A stretch of DNA of 64,000 nucleotides from Candidatus Synechococcus calcipolaris G9 (GCF_029582805.1 NZ_JAKKUT010000002.1:892001-956000); one strand, 5' to 3'. Positions 46,638 to 55,039 are shown, numbered from the stretch's first letter. Numbers and translations: made by a program. Notes: generated by a model not told the origin, from the sequence alone.

Positions 46638-47366
46638 TTACAGAGTAAGCCTTTCAGAGGGGTGGAAAATTTTAGAGTCAACAGGAACCAAAGATCGCCC
46701 CCTTCCTCTCTGGTAAAGTTTCCCCTGTTGGATCACTAAAGTTGGACTCTTTTCCACCGATGACACCTCACACCTCAGTGCAGTTATCCAGGGCTTCCAG
46801 TATGCAGACCAGTAAGAGTGATCGCTTGCTGCAATTATTCGACTGGTTTCTATCATGTAGTGGATGTTGGGTAGGTCACGAGGATACGGATTCTCTAGCT
46901 TCACCAAAGGCACGATAATGAGCTTCCTTAAGTCATTCGCTACAGACCGCTGTGTCAGCCCTCTGATAGTTGCCTTGCAGGAGAACTGCCGATAGCAAGT
47001 AAACAAATGGAAAATGGTCAAATCAAACCAACACCAAGCAAACCAATCGATTTCTGATAGATGGGGGTAAACATCTGGGTGTTGCCCCCTCGACTTGGCA
47101 GAGCCGCATAGCTCAAATAGGGCAGAGTTCCTTTTACCTATCGCTTGCAATGCCTTCCTTTGTCCCCTGGTGAGCTTCCGTTTGAATCTGGGGTCTACCG
47201 TCTCTAGGAACAGGTAAAGCCCCGCTAATTCCCTATCAAAGTACAACATCAACATCCTCTCCTCGGCTTCGGTCTTGCCAGGGAGAATAGAGTAGGCTTG
47301 CCTGATTCTCTCCCGGAAGTCCCGATCCTTTTGCCGTAGCCTCTCCTGTAACTCTTCTTTGTTCAT
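46638..47366 (-). CDS. Hypothetical protein downstream of integrase
   Basis: A 242-residue protein, not recognised. It is charged and helical at the N-terminus (KEELQERLRQKDRDFRERIRQAY) and aromatic-rich in the middle (SEIDWFAWCWFDLTIFHLF). It starts 3 bases after the integrase stop on the same strand, so the two are translationally linked. No membrane segment strong enough for an anchor; the FHLFTCYRQF stretch is short. Confidence 0.65.
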   Translation of the reverse strand: MNKEELQERLRQKDRDFRERIRQAYSILPGKTEAEERMLMLYFDRELAGLYLFLETVDPRFKRKLTRGQRKALQAIGKRNSALFELCGSAKSRGQHPDVYPHLSEIDWFAWCWFDLTIFHLFTCYRQFSCKATIRGLTQRSVANDLRKLIIVPLVKLENPYPRDLPNIHYMIETSRIIAASDHSYWSAYWKPWITALRCEVSSVEKSPTLVIQQGKLYQRGRGRSLVPVDSKIFHPSERLTL

Positions 47367-47369
47367 GGA

Positions 47370-48476
47370 CTACGAAAACTCCACAAAAATAGAGCGATTC
47401 TCAATCACAGAAGCATAGCTCTTATAGAGAATCGCGGGATTATGACCCGCTTGGGTGGCCACCATCAACGGATTAGCACCATTCGCTAAAGCATGGGAAA
47501 CCGCTGTATGCCGTGTCGAATAGGGTTTCCTGTAATCAATCCCTAGCCGGTCAAGAATTGTCTTCCATGCTCGTTTGCGGAAGAGTTGATCACTCATTGA
47601 TCCACCATGGGGTGCAGGGAAAACAAGATCATCAGGCTTGGGCGATCGCCGGTCGTAGACTTGGGCAAGCAAGCCAGCAAGACCTGGGGATAACACTACC
47701 TCGCGTGCCTTACCCGTCTTGGTGGTACGCCGGTGATGACCTCGGCTAATAGTTTCCCCAATCCATGCGGTACTGAACCCCTGGCTTAGGTGTTTCCATT
47801 GCAGTGCAGCAGCTTCACCAAAGCGACAACCCGATCCAAATAGAAAACAAACCATCGGGTAGTAATGCCGGTAATGGCGATCGCTCTTGAACGCTTCGAG
47901 AATCTCTATTACCTCTCCCTCTGTGAAGGGTTTCACCTTCTGGGTAGAGTGAGGTCTGATCTTTGCCGCAAGACCTTGCCATGGATTGCTATCAGCTAAC
48001 CGATATTTGTCTTTTGCCCAATTCCAGCAAGACTCCAGTAGCCAAAGGTATTCCTTAGCAGTGCGGTCTGAAACGGTTTCCCGCAAGATTGAGGCAAAGT
48101 TGCCAGCACGTCGCTGGTCAACCAAGTCGGCATCAACATCTAGAGATCGTCGGACGTGCGACAAACACCCTTTATATCGGTGAATGCTACCAGGGGATAG
48201 TCCCTTATCCTTTGCAATATGCCGCGTAAACCGTTCAAATAGGTCTGAACAGCCAATGATGGTGGCATTCTTGCCGCGTTTCATCGGCTTGTACTTCAGC
48301 AGGGTAGTGTCGAATTGCCCTAGAAGGATGTCTCGCGTAATCTCATTTGAACGTTGAAGCGCGATCGCACGTCCGACCACATCATCCTTGACACCCAAAG
48401 ACAAGGTGTACCGCTTCCCATCGACTAGCCAGCGTAACCGTAACAATCCGCGATGATTTTCTGTTGTAATTTTCAT
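47370..48476 (-). CDS. Tyrosine-type site-specific integrase
   Basis: A tyrosine recombinase of 368 residues that should integrate and excise the element at tRNA-Pro. A core-binding domain (LFERFTRHIAKDKGLSPGSI) precedes the catalytic domain. The catalytic residues are Arg in FGSGCRFGEAAAL, Lys near TKTGKAREV, the box II pair in YSTRHTAVSHAL, His in AGHNPAILYKSY and Tyr in that motif. The start is ATG 48,476 (MKITTENHRG); a frame open to 48,518 is less natural. It lies about 140 bases from the intact tRNA, the usual arrangement. Confidence 0.92.
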   Translation of the reverse strand: MKITTENHRGLLRLRWLVDGKRYTLSLGVKDDVVGRAIALQRSNEITRDILLGQFDTTLLKYKPMKRGKNATIIGCSDLFERFTRHIAKDKGLSPGSIHRYKGCLSHVRRSLDVDADLVDQRRAGNFASILRETVSDRTAKEYLWLLESCWNWAKDKYRLADSNPWQGLAAKIRPHSTQKVKPFTEGEVIEILEAFKSDRHYRHYYPMVCFLFGSGCRFGEAAALQWKHLSQGFSTAWIGETISRGHHRRTTKTGKAREVVLSPGLAGLLAQVYDRRSPKPDDLVFPAPHGGSMSDQLFRKRAWKTILDRLGIDYRKPYSTRHTAVSHALANGANPLMVATQAGHNPAILYKSYASVIENRSIFVEFS

Positions 48477-48615
48477 GGGGGTAAAAATGGGGGTAAATGT
48501 ACAACCCCAATAACCCAAAAAGACCTATCTCTGTAGCCGTTATTGACATTAGAAACAGCCCTTAAGGATTATCAGGAATCCCCAAAAGCCTTACTGTGCT
48601 TGACTCCCCAGTCAG

Positions 48616-48689
48616 TCGGGATGACAGGATTTGAACCTGCGGCCCCTTCGTCCCGAACGAAGTGCGCTACCAAGCTGCGCCACATCCCG
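48616..48689 (-). tRNA. tRNA-Pro (CGG), integration target
   Basis: On the minus strand, acceptor CGGGATG pairs with CATCCCG and is followed by discriminator A. The anticodon stem CTTCG/CGAAG encloses TTCGGGA, giving anticodon CGG. The T-loop GTTCAAATC is intact. Its 3' 50 bases recur at 39,565-39,614. The element lies on its 3' side and the tRNA is kept complete. Confidence 0.95.
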
Positions 48690-48820
48690 AAGCAAAACTA
48701 TCCTAACATGGCATTCTCATCTCTTTCAGTGAGATATGACCCTGGGAATAAATGCCCATCTGCGGCAAAAATTTAAGGCGACAGAAGCTAAGGTGATCTA
48801 CCGCCGCTGATTTGAGCAGC

Positions 48821-49393
48821 TTAGTCCGTTGGCGTAGGTACAACCAAGTATAACCATTCCCAGGAATCACCCTCTGTGGATTTTGCTCCCCCTAGGCCGA
48901 TCACATAGAGTTCCACGGTGCGATCTTGGCTAACACGCGCCTGAAGGGATTGAATATCTTGAGTTCTCACCGCGACCCAGTAGGGGCGATCGTTTTCAAA
49001 CACCCGAACTTCGACTTGGTAGGATTCGGTATAGCCCAGGGGGTTGCCAGCATAACGACGAGTCCAATGATCAAGTACGTCTTTTTTGAGGCCTTCTAGG
49101 GGACGCGCTTCGCCGTCATAAATGACCTGTACCCGTGATGGCAGTACATTGGCTTGAATGATGAGAGCATCCCCTAGAATATCTCCGAGGGGATCCGTGC
49201 CTAATTTACTGGCTAACCCTGCTTGGGCGATCGCCGCCAAGGTTCGGGGTTGATAATCAGCCAAGGATCGAGGTGTTTTATTGCCTCCCCCAGGAGATCG
49301 ATCTTGGCTAGGGGAAGCCATGGGCCAAAGCCAAAAAAGAGAGCTAGTCAATAGCAGAAGGAATCTAGCCCTTCGCGTTTTGTTGGAAAACAT
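48821..49393 (-). CDS. Exported hypothetical protein
   Basis: A protein of about 190 residues starting MFSNKTRRARFLLLLTSSLF, which is a good signal peptide (basic start, hydrophobic core). The mature part holds helices then a beta-rich region (YQVEVRVFENDRPYWVAVRT). I do not recognise the family. The start at 49,393 replaces an upstream TTG. Probably periplasmic or outer-cell envelope. Confidence 0.6.
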   Translation of the reverse strand: MFSNKTRRARFLLLLTSSLFWLWPMASPSQDRSPGGGNKTPRSLADYQPRTLAAIAQAGLASKLGTDPLGDILGDALIIQANVLPSRVQVIYDGEARPLEGLKKDVLDHWTRRYAGNPLGYTESYQVEVRVFENDRPYWVAVRTQDIQSLQARVSQDRTVELYVIGLGGAKSTEGDSWEWLYLVVPTPTD

Positions 49394-49424
49394 GATCCAT
49401 ACCAAACATATTTATCCTAGGACG

Positions 49425-49808
49425 TTAACCTAGAAAGCGATCGAGGGCTGCCTTGAGTTCTTGCAGTTCGACTTCTATGGTTCCCTCTTCCGCTGCACGG
49501 GTAATACATTCACTCAGATGTTCGTCTAAAATAAGGCGGGCAACGCGATCCAAGGCTCCCCTCACCGCCGCAATCTGAATTAATACATCGGGACAGGGCC
49601 GCCCTTCTTGTACCATCACCTTAATTCCGCGCACATGGCCTTCGACCCGTGCGAGCCGATTCATAATGGCTTTCAGGGATTCTTCACTGTGAACATGGCC
49701 ATGCCCTGTACCATCCCTATGGGTATGGGAGGGATGAACTAAGGACGGTAGGACAGTATCCGCAGATGATTTAGGTTTAGACTCAGGGGGATTTTGCTCG
49801 TGAGTCAT
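49425..49808 (-). CDS. CsoR/RcnR-family metal-sensing repressor (InrS-like)
   Basis: A 127-residue regulator of the CsoR/RcnR family. The family helix MNRLARVEGHVRGIKVMVQEGRPCPDVLIQ holds the first Cys ligand; the later helix LILDEHLSECITRA holds the His and second Cys. This C-H-C set matches Ni(II)/Cu(I) sensors. The histidine-rich N-terminus (VHPSHTHRDGTGHGHVHSEE) recalls cyanobacterial InrS, which responds to nickel. No nickel-efflux gene lies beside it in this window. Confidence 0.86.
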   Translation of the reverse strand: MTHEQNPPESKPKSSADTVLPSLVHPSHTHRDGTGHGHVHSEESLKAIMNRLARVEGHVRGIKVMVQEGRPCPDVLIQIAAVRGALDRVARLILDEHLSECITRAAEEGTIEVELQELKAALDRFLG

Positions 49809-49842
49809 TCATCCTTAAATAGATCGTAATGATTAATTTTAA

Positions 49843-49914
<72 letters not shown>

Positions 49915-50102
49915 TTACTATCAGTGCCGGTCTTTAAGTATAACGGATTGCTAAGGCTTTCGCAACAGCTGACAACAGACTAAAAAAGACTAAAATAGCT
50001 GGGAAATTAAATTTTCCCCCGATAAATCTCCGTCTGTCTATTGGTTGTAATATAGTATAGGCTAGGTTGTTATATGCTAAAAGCTATGGATAGCAAGCTA
50101 CC

Positions 50103-50354
50103 ATGATTACGCCAGAGCAACTCACTGAAATTATTCAACGGGGCTTGCCCAACGCCATTGTTCAAGTTCAAGACCTGACGGGTGGCGGCGATCACTATCA
50201 AGCGGTGGTTGTTTCCGATGCGTTTCACGGAAAAGGACTGGTACAACAGCATCAACTCGTTTATAAAACCTTGCAAGGTCTGATGGCCAGTAATGAACTC
50301 CATGCCCTTGCTCTCAAGACCTATACCCCTGATCAGTGGGCCGAGGCTAGCTAA
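50103..50354 (+). CDS. BolA family protein
   Basis: An 83-residue BolA-like protein (DLTGGGDHYQAVVVSDAF, LVQQHQLVYKTLQGLM with the conserved His/Cys-type ligand region). BolA proteins pair with monothiol glutaredoxins and bridge a [2Fe-2S] cluster. The grxD gene follows 75 bases downstream on the same strand, as in many cyanobacteria. Confidence 0.9.
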   Translation: MITPEQLTEIIQRGLPNAIVQVQDLTGGGDHYQAVVVSDAFHGKGLVQQHQLVYKTLQGLMASNELHALALKTYTPDQWAEAS

Positions 50355-50429
50355 GGGAGACTAGCTAAGACAAAGGGTTTAGGGTTAGGGTTAATTTGCT
50401 CACGATTTTACGAGATTTACGAGGTGGTT

Positions 50430-50753
50430 ATGACTCCTGAGGTTCAAGCCAAAATTGAACACCTGCTCAAGTCCAACAAAATTATTGTCTTTATGAAAGG
50501 CAGTAAGTTAATGCCCCAGTGTGGCTTCTCCAATAATGCGGTACAGCTTCTCAATTCCTTGGGGGTTCCCTATACGACGGTGGATGTGTTAGAAGACTTC
50601 GACATTCGCCAAGGCATTAAGGAATACTCCAATTGGCCGACTATTCCCCAGGTGTATATCAATGGTGAATTTGTGGGCGGCTCTGACATTCTCATTGAGC
50701 TTTACCAGAAAGGTGAACTCCAGCAGCTTGTGGAAGTTGCCCTCGCCTCCTAA
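50430..50753 (+). CDS. grxD: Monothiol glutaredoxin (Grx4-type)
   Basis: A 107-residue monothiol glutaredoxin that carries [2Fe-2S] clusters. The active site CGFS follows VFMKGSKLMPQ, and WPTIPQVYINGEFVGGSDI is the glutathione-binding region. The ATG at 50,430 with GAGG 5 bases upstream is preferred over a GTG two codons before. With BolA it forms the known iron-sulfur partner pair. Confidence 0.95.
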   Translation: MTPEVQAKIEHLLKSNKIIVFMKGSKLMPQCGFSNNAVQLLNSLGVPYTTVDVLEDFDIRQGIKEYSNWPTIPQVYINGEFVGGSDILIELYQKGELQQLVEVALAS

Positions 50754-50773
50754 AGCAAGGATACTTAGCGTTT

Positions 50774-51763
50774 TTAGAGCGTTAACTCGTGCTTCAGGGG
50801 GTTACCCCGCTCAAAGTCTGAGATGCTGGCGATCGTGGTGCTGAAAATATTGTTGAGGGCATTTTTGGTAAAAAATGCTTGATGGCTGGTGATGACCACA
50901 TTGGGAAAGGACTGGAGGAGTTGAAAGGTGTCATCTTGAATGATGCGATCGGACCAATCAGCAAAGAATAGCTCATCTTCCTCTTCGTACACATCAATGC
51001 CAAAATAGCCCACTTTACCGGAGCGAATGCCTTTGATCACGGCTTGGGTATCCACCAGCTTGCCCCGACTGGTATTGATCAGCATCACGCCATCCTTCAT
51101 TTGGGAGATCGTTTCCGCATTAATAATATTGTGGGTTTCCGGCAGTAGGGGGCAGTGGAGGGAAATAATATCGGCTTGGGCAAATAACTCAGGTAAGTCC
51201 ACATAACGGGCTTGGGCGATCGCCGCAAACTCAGGATTAGGATACACATCATACCCAAGTAACTGACAGCCAAAACCAGCCATAATTTGGGCAAAAATCA
51301 GGCCAATTTTACCCGTACCCAAAATGCCCACACTACAGCCGTGGAGGTCAAACCCCAGTAAACCATCCAGGGTGAAATTATCATCCCGCACACGGTTATA
51401 GGCTCGATAGAGTTTGCGATTGAGCATTAAAATTAACCCCACCGTATGTTCAGCCACAGAGTAGGGAGAATAGGCTTCCACCCGCACGACTTTAATCCCC
51501 AATTGAAACGCGGTTTCCAAATCCACGTTATTGAATCCGGTACAGCGTAGGGCCACTAATCGGGTTCCTTGCTCTGCCAAAACCTGGAGGGTTTCTGCGC
51601 CAACATTATCATTGACAAAGACACACACCGCTGGAAAATCTGCCGCTAAGGAAGCGGTTTTCGGCTCTAAGCGGGTATCAAAGTAAACAATTTCATGGTG
51701 GGTATTGGCTTGATCTAAAAATTTGCGATCGTAGGGTTTGGTACTAAAGACAGCAACTTTCAT
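50774..51763 (-). CDS. D-lactate dehydrogenase-like 2-hydroxyacid dehydrogenase
   Basis: A 329-residue NAD-dependent D-2-hydroxyacid dehydrogenase. The Rossmann motif is VGILGTGKIGLIFAQIM; the substrate region holds RCTGFNNVDL, the catalytic Arg in LINTSRGKLVD, Glu in FGIDVYEEED and His in VVITSHQAFFTKNA. It matches the D-LDH type (LdhA/Ddh) used for fermentation of pyruvate to lactate. It converges on grxD. Confidence 0.92.
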   Translation of the reverse strand: MKVAVFSTKPYDRKFLDQANTHHEIVYFDTRLEPKTASLAADFPAVCVFVNDNVGAETLQVLAEQGTRLVALRCTGFNNVDLETAFQLGIKVVRVEAYSPYSVAEHTVGLILMLNRKLYRAYNRVRDDNFTLDGLLGFDLHGCSVGILGTGKIGLIFAQIMAGFGCQLLGYDVYPNPEFAAIAQARYVDLPELFAQADIISLHCPLLPETHNIINAETISQMKDGVMLINTSRGKLVDTQAVIKGIRSGKVGYFGIDVYEEEDELFFADWSDRIIQDDTFQLLQSFPNVVITSHQAFFTKNALNNIFSTTIASISDFERGNPLKHELTL

Positions 51764-52148
51764 GGTATCAAGGCTTCGAGTATCTGCCCTTAGACTATAC
51801 CTCAGGGCTTCAAACTCGGGTGCATCTTAGCTAGTAAACGAGTATATATAGCCCTTATCTGCCTGCCAGCATTCCCTCCCGTAGTTTAGCCTTCCAGCAA
51901 TCTCCTAAAGAGTTTCTTGGCAGTCTGTAGGGAGTCATGCTCTTCGCCAGCTAAATCTATAATCATTCACCTAGACCTCAATATTAAAGATACTAGGCTG
52001 TCATTCAAAAGCGGGTTAAGCCGTTCTATCTACTTCTACACTTTTTCTACACTTTCCTTATCAAAAGTAGAATCTTCTACCAGAAAAAAAGATATTCAGA
52101 AAGTCAGTAGAAGCCGTGTAACCCTTGCCTGGACTACGTTTCATGGTA
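51764..52148. other. Intergenic region with repeated TTCTACACTTT, no gene
   Basis: Upstream of the dehydrogenase gene. Between about 52,030 and 52,115 TTCTACACTTT is repeated twice and TCTAC/GTAGA pairs recur, which could form weak hairpins. An open frame that ends through tRNA-Val is not a gene. No RNA gene other than the tRNA is seen. Confidence 0.4.
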
Positions 52149-52222
52149 TGGACACAACTGGACTCGAACCAGTGACCCCCACGATGTCAACGTGGTGCTC
52201 TAACCAACTGAGCTATGCGTCC
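52149..52222 (-). tRNA. tRNA-Val (GAC)
   Basis: On the minus strand acceptor GGACGCA pairs with TGTGTCC, discriminator A. The anticodon stem CCACG/CGTGG encloses TTGACAT, giving GAC. The T-loop GGTTCGAGTCC is standard. CCA is not encoded. Confidence 0.94.
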
Positions 52223-52346
52223 CTGAATCATTAGGGTAACATTAAAATAACAATGATCAATAAAGTGTATTTAAAATTCCTTCAGTTTTTAATATTCGGT
52301 CAGGCCTGATATGATAAGAGATCGCTCTATACCCCTAAGCTGAATC

Positions 52347-52616
52347 ATGGTATTACTGCAACAAGACAAGCAAGAAATTATCAATACATATCAGACCCAT
52401 CCCACAGATACAGGCTCCGCAGATGTTCAGGTTGCCATCCTAACGGAACGGATCAAGTCCTTATCGGGTCACCTTAAAACGAACAGCAAAGATCACTCGT
52501 CTCGCCGGGGTCTGATGAAAATGATTGGTCAGCGGAAGCGACTCCTGGCCTACATTGCCAAGCACGATCGCCAGCATTACCGCGATCTCATTGCCCGTTT
52601 AGGTATTCGGGGTTAG
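52347..52616 (+). CDS. rpsO: 30S ribosomal protein S15
   Basis: An 89-residue primary 16S-binding protein of the small subunit. It has the family signature SADVQVAILTERIKSLSGHLK, KDHSSRRGLMKMIGQRKRLL and YRDLIARLGIRG. ATG start. The next gene begins 4 bases after its stop. Confidence 0.97.
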   Translation: MVLLQQDKQEIINTYQTHPTDTGSADVQVAILTERIKSLSGHLKTNSKDHSSRRGLMKMIGQRKRLLAYIAKHDRQHYRDLIARLGIRG

Positions 52617-52620
52617 TGCT

Positions 52621-53106
52621 ATGGCAGGGGAACAGAAACAGGGCAAGCAAAAAGAGTCTAACAAGGATGCTTCTGGCTCTGCCTTACCCTTTCAGCCAGG
52701 CAAAAAAAAGTCATCCTCCTCCACCAAAAAGCCTGCTTCTGTTAACTCGTCCCCTAAATCTTCATCTAATACAGCTAAAAACATGGGTATCCCTGATGCG
52801 GTCAGTCGGCGAATGGTCAGTCGCATGGCCGTCTGCTCAGGAATTCCTACCCTACTAGGATTTGTCACGTTTCCTTTGTGTTATGTGATTGTCCAGCAAC
52901 ATTGGCTTGAACTTCCGAATGTGGCAGTAGTTGCCATGAGCTTAGTCCTGTTTGGCTTAGGGGCCATAGGTTTGAGCTATGGAGTTCTATCGGCATCTTG
53001 GGAAGAAGATCAGGCTGGTAGTTTTTGGGGCTGGGAGGAGTTTCGACTGAATTTTGGGCGAGTGATTTCCGGTTGGCGATCGCCCAAGGATTCTTCTTCG
53101 ACCTAA
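52621..53106 (+). CDS. PAM68-like photosystem II assembly protein (DUF3464)
   Basis: A 161-residue protein. The N-terminal 60 residues are Lys/Ser-rich and probably disordered. Two transmembrane helices follow (about 80-100 and 107-130: LGFVTFPLCYVIVQQHW, VAVVAMSLVLFGLGAIGL). RMVSRMAVCSGIPTLLG and SWEEDQAGSFWGWEEFRLN are typical of PAM68/DUF3464. It helps photosystem II assembly in plants and cyanobacteria and is commonly next to rpsO, as here. Confidence 0.88.
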   Translation: MAGEQKQGKQKESNKDASGSALPFQPGKKKSSSSTKKPASVNSSPKSSSNTAKNMGIPDAVSRRMVSRMAVCSGIPTLLGFVTFPLCYVIVQQHWLELPNVAVVAMSLVLFGLGAIGLSYGVLSASWEEDQAGSFWGWEEFRLNFGRVISGWRSPKDSSST

Positions 53107-53222
53107 ATTACAATTATTTGTCGTCACGATCACTCATTTTGTGTTGAAGCGATCACCCTAGTTTCTCTAGTCTAGACCTATCTTAGAAGTATCAGGATTG
53201 ATCAATTTTCAGGAGAGCAACC

Positions 53223-54143
53223 ATGAATGCGCGTGACTTCAGTATCAATGTTATTTTAATGGGAGCATTTACCCTCACCACCGCTGGATTAACGAGTCTA
53301 GCTCCAATGCCCACTGCCCTGGCCCAGGCAGCGAATTACGATAGCTATATGCGAATGGGGTATAGCTTGGCAGCCAAACGGGATTACCAATCTGCGATGA
53401 TTAACTTCCGACGTGCTTTAAATCTGCGTCCCAGCGATCGCTATGCTCAAACAGCCATTCGGAATATGGAAGCCTATATTGCCCGCGATCGTATTGCTTC
53501 CCGACCTGGACAAAATCGTTTAGCCTATATTCCCTCTAACCTCAGTATGCCTGGACGCACTGTTGCCGGCGCATCCCGTGCAGGAGACTGTGTAAAAGGG
53601 AAGGTGCCTTTAACGGCTCTCCTACCTAACAATAATCTTGGACTTACCGCTGCGGCCCATCCCAGTTTATTTTTCTATATTCCAGAAACAACGGCTAAAA
53701 CTGCTGAACTGATGGTCTTTAATGAAGTAGGGGAACTCTTGGAAACCCAAAACTATGCCATCAGCAATGTCCCTGGCATTATTGAAGTAACCTTTGATAC
53801 CAGCAAATCTGCCTTAACACCTGGGGAGAAATATCGCTGGAATTTTTCCTTAACCTGCCGCACCGATCCCAGTGCGAATCCCTTTGTTGCCGGCTGGGTC
53901 GAACGGATCGAGATGGATCCCAATCTAGTTCAAGCCATGGTGGCATCTCCCCTTCAGGATCGTTTATCCCTCTATGCAGCCAATCAAATCTGGAATGAAA
54001 CCCTGAGTACATTGGTTCAACTTAAAACCAGTCAGCCCAATAATGCCGACATCACCCAGCAATGGCAAGATTATCTTAAGGATGCTGGCATTGATCAAAG
54101 CATTGCTGATATGCCCATTGTGGACTGCTGTAAGCCAATGTAG
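53223..54143 (+). CDS. Exported TPR-DUF928 protein
   Basis: A 306-residue protein with an N-terminal signal peptide (VILMGAFTLTTAGLTSLAPM, Ala-Gln-Ala cleavage-like site near 36), then TPR-like helices (YDSYMRMGYSLAAKRDYQSA, MINFRRALNLRPSDRY), and a C-terminal DUF928-type part with TALLPNNNLGLTAAAHPSLFFYIPETTA. DUF928 proteins are cyanobacterial and of unknown function. AGGAG precedes the ATG. Periplasmic by prediction. Confidence 0.82.
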   Translation: MNARDFSINVILMGAFTLTTAGLTSLAPMPTALAQAANYDSYMRMGYSLAAKRDYQSAMINFRRALNLRPSDRYAQTAIRNMEAYIARDRIASRPGQNRLAYIPSNLSMPGRTVAGASRAGDCVKGKVPLTALLPNNNLGLTAAAHPSLFFYIPETTAKTAELMVFNEVGELLETQNYAISNVPGIIEVTFDTSKSALTPGEKYRWNFSLTCRTDPSANPFVAGWVERIEMDPNLVQAMVASPLQDRLSLYAANQIWNETLSTLVQLKTSQPNNADITQQWQDYLKDAGIDQSIADMPIVDCCKPM

Positions 54144-54176
54144 TCCTACAACGTGGCAGACCCCTGACATTCTCGC

Positions 54177-54329
54177 TCACGGTAAAGACGATATCCGGGC
54201 ACGGGTCTTCATGTCCATGTATGCCCCAATCTCGGCAAACATTTCTCTAGGATTGCCCAGGCAATCGGCTTGCCGATTCAGAACGGTTTGCAGTCTTTGG
54301 TCTTCCAGGGTGACGCGGATGCTGGTCAT
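54177..54329 (-). pseudogene. Truncated phage-like (Mu gpG-type) protein fragment
   Basis: A 50-residue frame, MTSIRVTLEDQRLQTVLNRQ, LGNPREMFAEIGAYM, TRARISSLP, then stop. The start of Mu-like virion morphogenesis (gpG) proteins has this strand-helix-helix pattern, but these proteins are about 150 residues long, so only the N-terminus would remain. It overlaps the upstream broken gene (ATGA). The identification is tentative. Confidence 0.4.
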
Positions 54330-54495
54330 GCAGCGTTGACAAGGCCTTCTTCAGAATTTCCGTAGATAGCGTAAGCCAAGGCTTTGTCCCAGTCCTGGCG
54401 ATCGCCCATCATTTTCTCCAATTCAAGCCTTTGCTGGTTAGTTCATCTTCAATTAATTCCTGAAAATAATCAAAAGCGTTGTCCACTATGTCCAT
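54326..54495 (-). pseudogene. Small gene with a frameshift, unknown function
   Basis: It begins MDIVDNAFDYFQELIEDEL with a strong SD (GGGAGGA, touching the ATG) and, after a one-base slip near 54,435, resumes as TNQQRLELEKMMGDRQDWDK, ALAYAIYGNSEEGLVNAA, stop. Joined, it would be about 56 residues. Its stop overlaps the next fragment's start as ATGA, showing a former operon. Function unknown. Confidence 0.5.
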
Positions 54496-54608
54496 TCCTC
54501 CCTAGTCAGTCGCTGTATTTGCCGGTTGTTGAATATCAGGACAATTTCTGTAATTATTTCGTTGGGGTAATAAAAGAAAGCCTGTTGAACCCCACGATTA
54601 ATGCCACT
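54486..54608 (-). pseudogene. C-terminal gene remnant cut by the dispersed repeat
   Basis: The frame INRGVQQAFFYYPNEIITEI, VLIFNNRQIQRLTREEWT ends at 54,486 and overlaps the next start. Upstream it runs into the dispersed repeat at 54,609, whose insertion appears to have removed the gene's beginning. The protein family is not recognised. Confidence 0.45.
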
Positions 54609-54718
54609 TATAGCTGTCGCCTCTTCTCTTAGGACATTTCTGATAAGGGGGGGAGCTTCGCCCCCAGCCAGGGGTTCCACCCCTGCACCCCGTCCTAACC
54701 TAGGTGACGATAGCTATA
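54609..54718. repeat. Hairpin-rich dispersed repeat, copy 2 (MITE-like)
   Basis: The second copy of the repeat at 16,194-16,308. The left end TATAGCTGTCGCCT and the 43-base core (54,655-54,697) are shared exactly. The right end GGTGACGATAGCTATA is a near inverted copy of the left end, so terminal inverted repeats are clearer here. It interrupts a decayed reading frame. Confidence 0.72.
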
Positions 54719-54961
54719 CATACATTGTCTACTACGATGGGCGATCGCCACCGATTTATTGATATTGACTAGCAATATACTTAGGAAAAAGTATATTTTA
54801 ATTTTATTTTCTAAATTAATTTTATTTATGGGTAAAAACTGAACTTGCCTAGACATGAAAAGAGCAATTAGGCGTATCGTGAAAATACCTGATTAAATAT
54901 TTGACAAAAAATTAACATTCCAAGTAAAAACTACTATAATAATTCCAAACTTATTGATTTA

Positions 54962-54987
54962 TTTTCTCAATTATATAGTTGAGAAAA
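54962..54987 (+). promoter_or_regulatory. Inverted repeat upstream of isiB
   Basis: TTTTCTCAA (54,962-54,970) and TTGAGAAAA (54,979-54,987) form perfect 9-base arms with 8 bases between. A TATAAT box lies just upstream (54,935-54,940), so the repeat would be transcribed in the leader or act as an operator. It does not match a classic Fur box. Confidence 0.5.
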
Positions 54988-55039
54988 ATCTAACTATTGA
55001 ATTAATTTGTACTTAACTGATCAGTATCATGGAGACAAC

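Larger units (their letters stand above)
39565..48665. mobile_element. tRNA-Pro integrated element of about 9.1 kb, satellite-like
   Basis: The element is bounded by 50-base direct repeats of the tRNA-Pro 3' end. The intact tRNA is at the right side, with a tyrosine integrase gene starting about 140 bases from it. Inside are a TOPRIM/DUF927 primase-helicase, a terminase-small-subunit-like gene (broken), a SWIM-domain gene, a possible regulator cluster facing a repeat-rich divergent promoter, and unknown small genes. There are no portal, large terminase, capsid, tail or conjugation genes. The content of integrase, primase and small terminase resembles phage satellites (PICI-like) or a reduced prophage; the class is inference. 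Confidence 0.85.

Noticed and set aside
48543-48776. A 77-codon plus-strand frame near tRNA-Pro
   Set aside because: It reads through the tRNA in antisense ([15 protein letters not shown]), a common false call.
51917-52234. A 105-codon plus-strand frame
   Set aside because: Its 3' third is the antisense of tRNA-Val (DTTGLEPVTPT is a known tRNA-antisense artefact), and the rest has no coding character.
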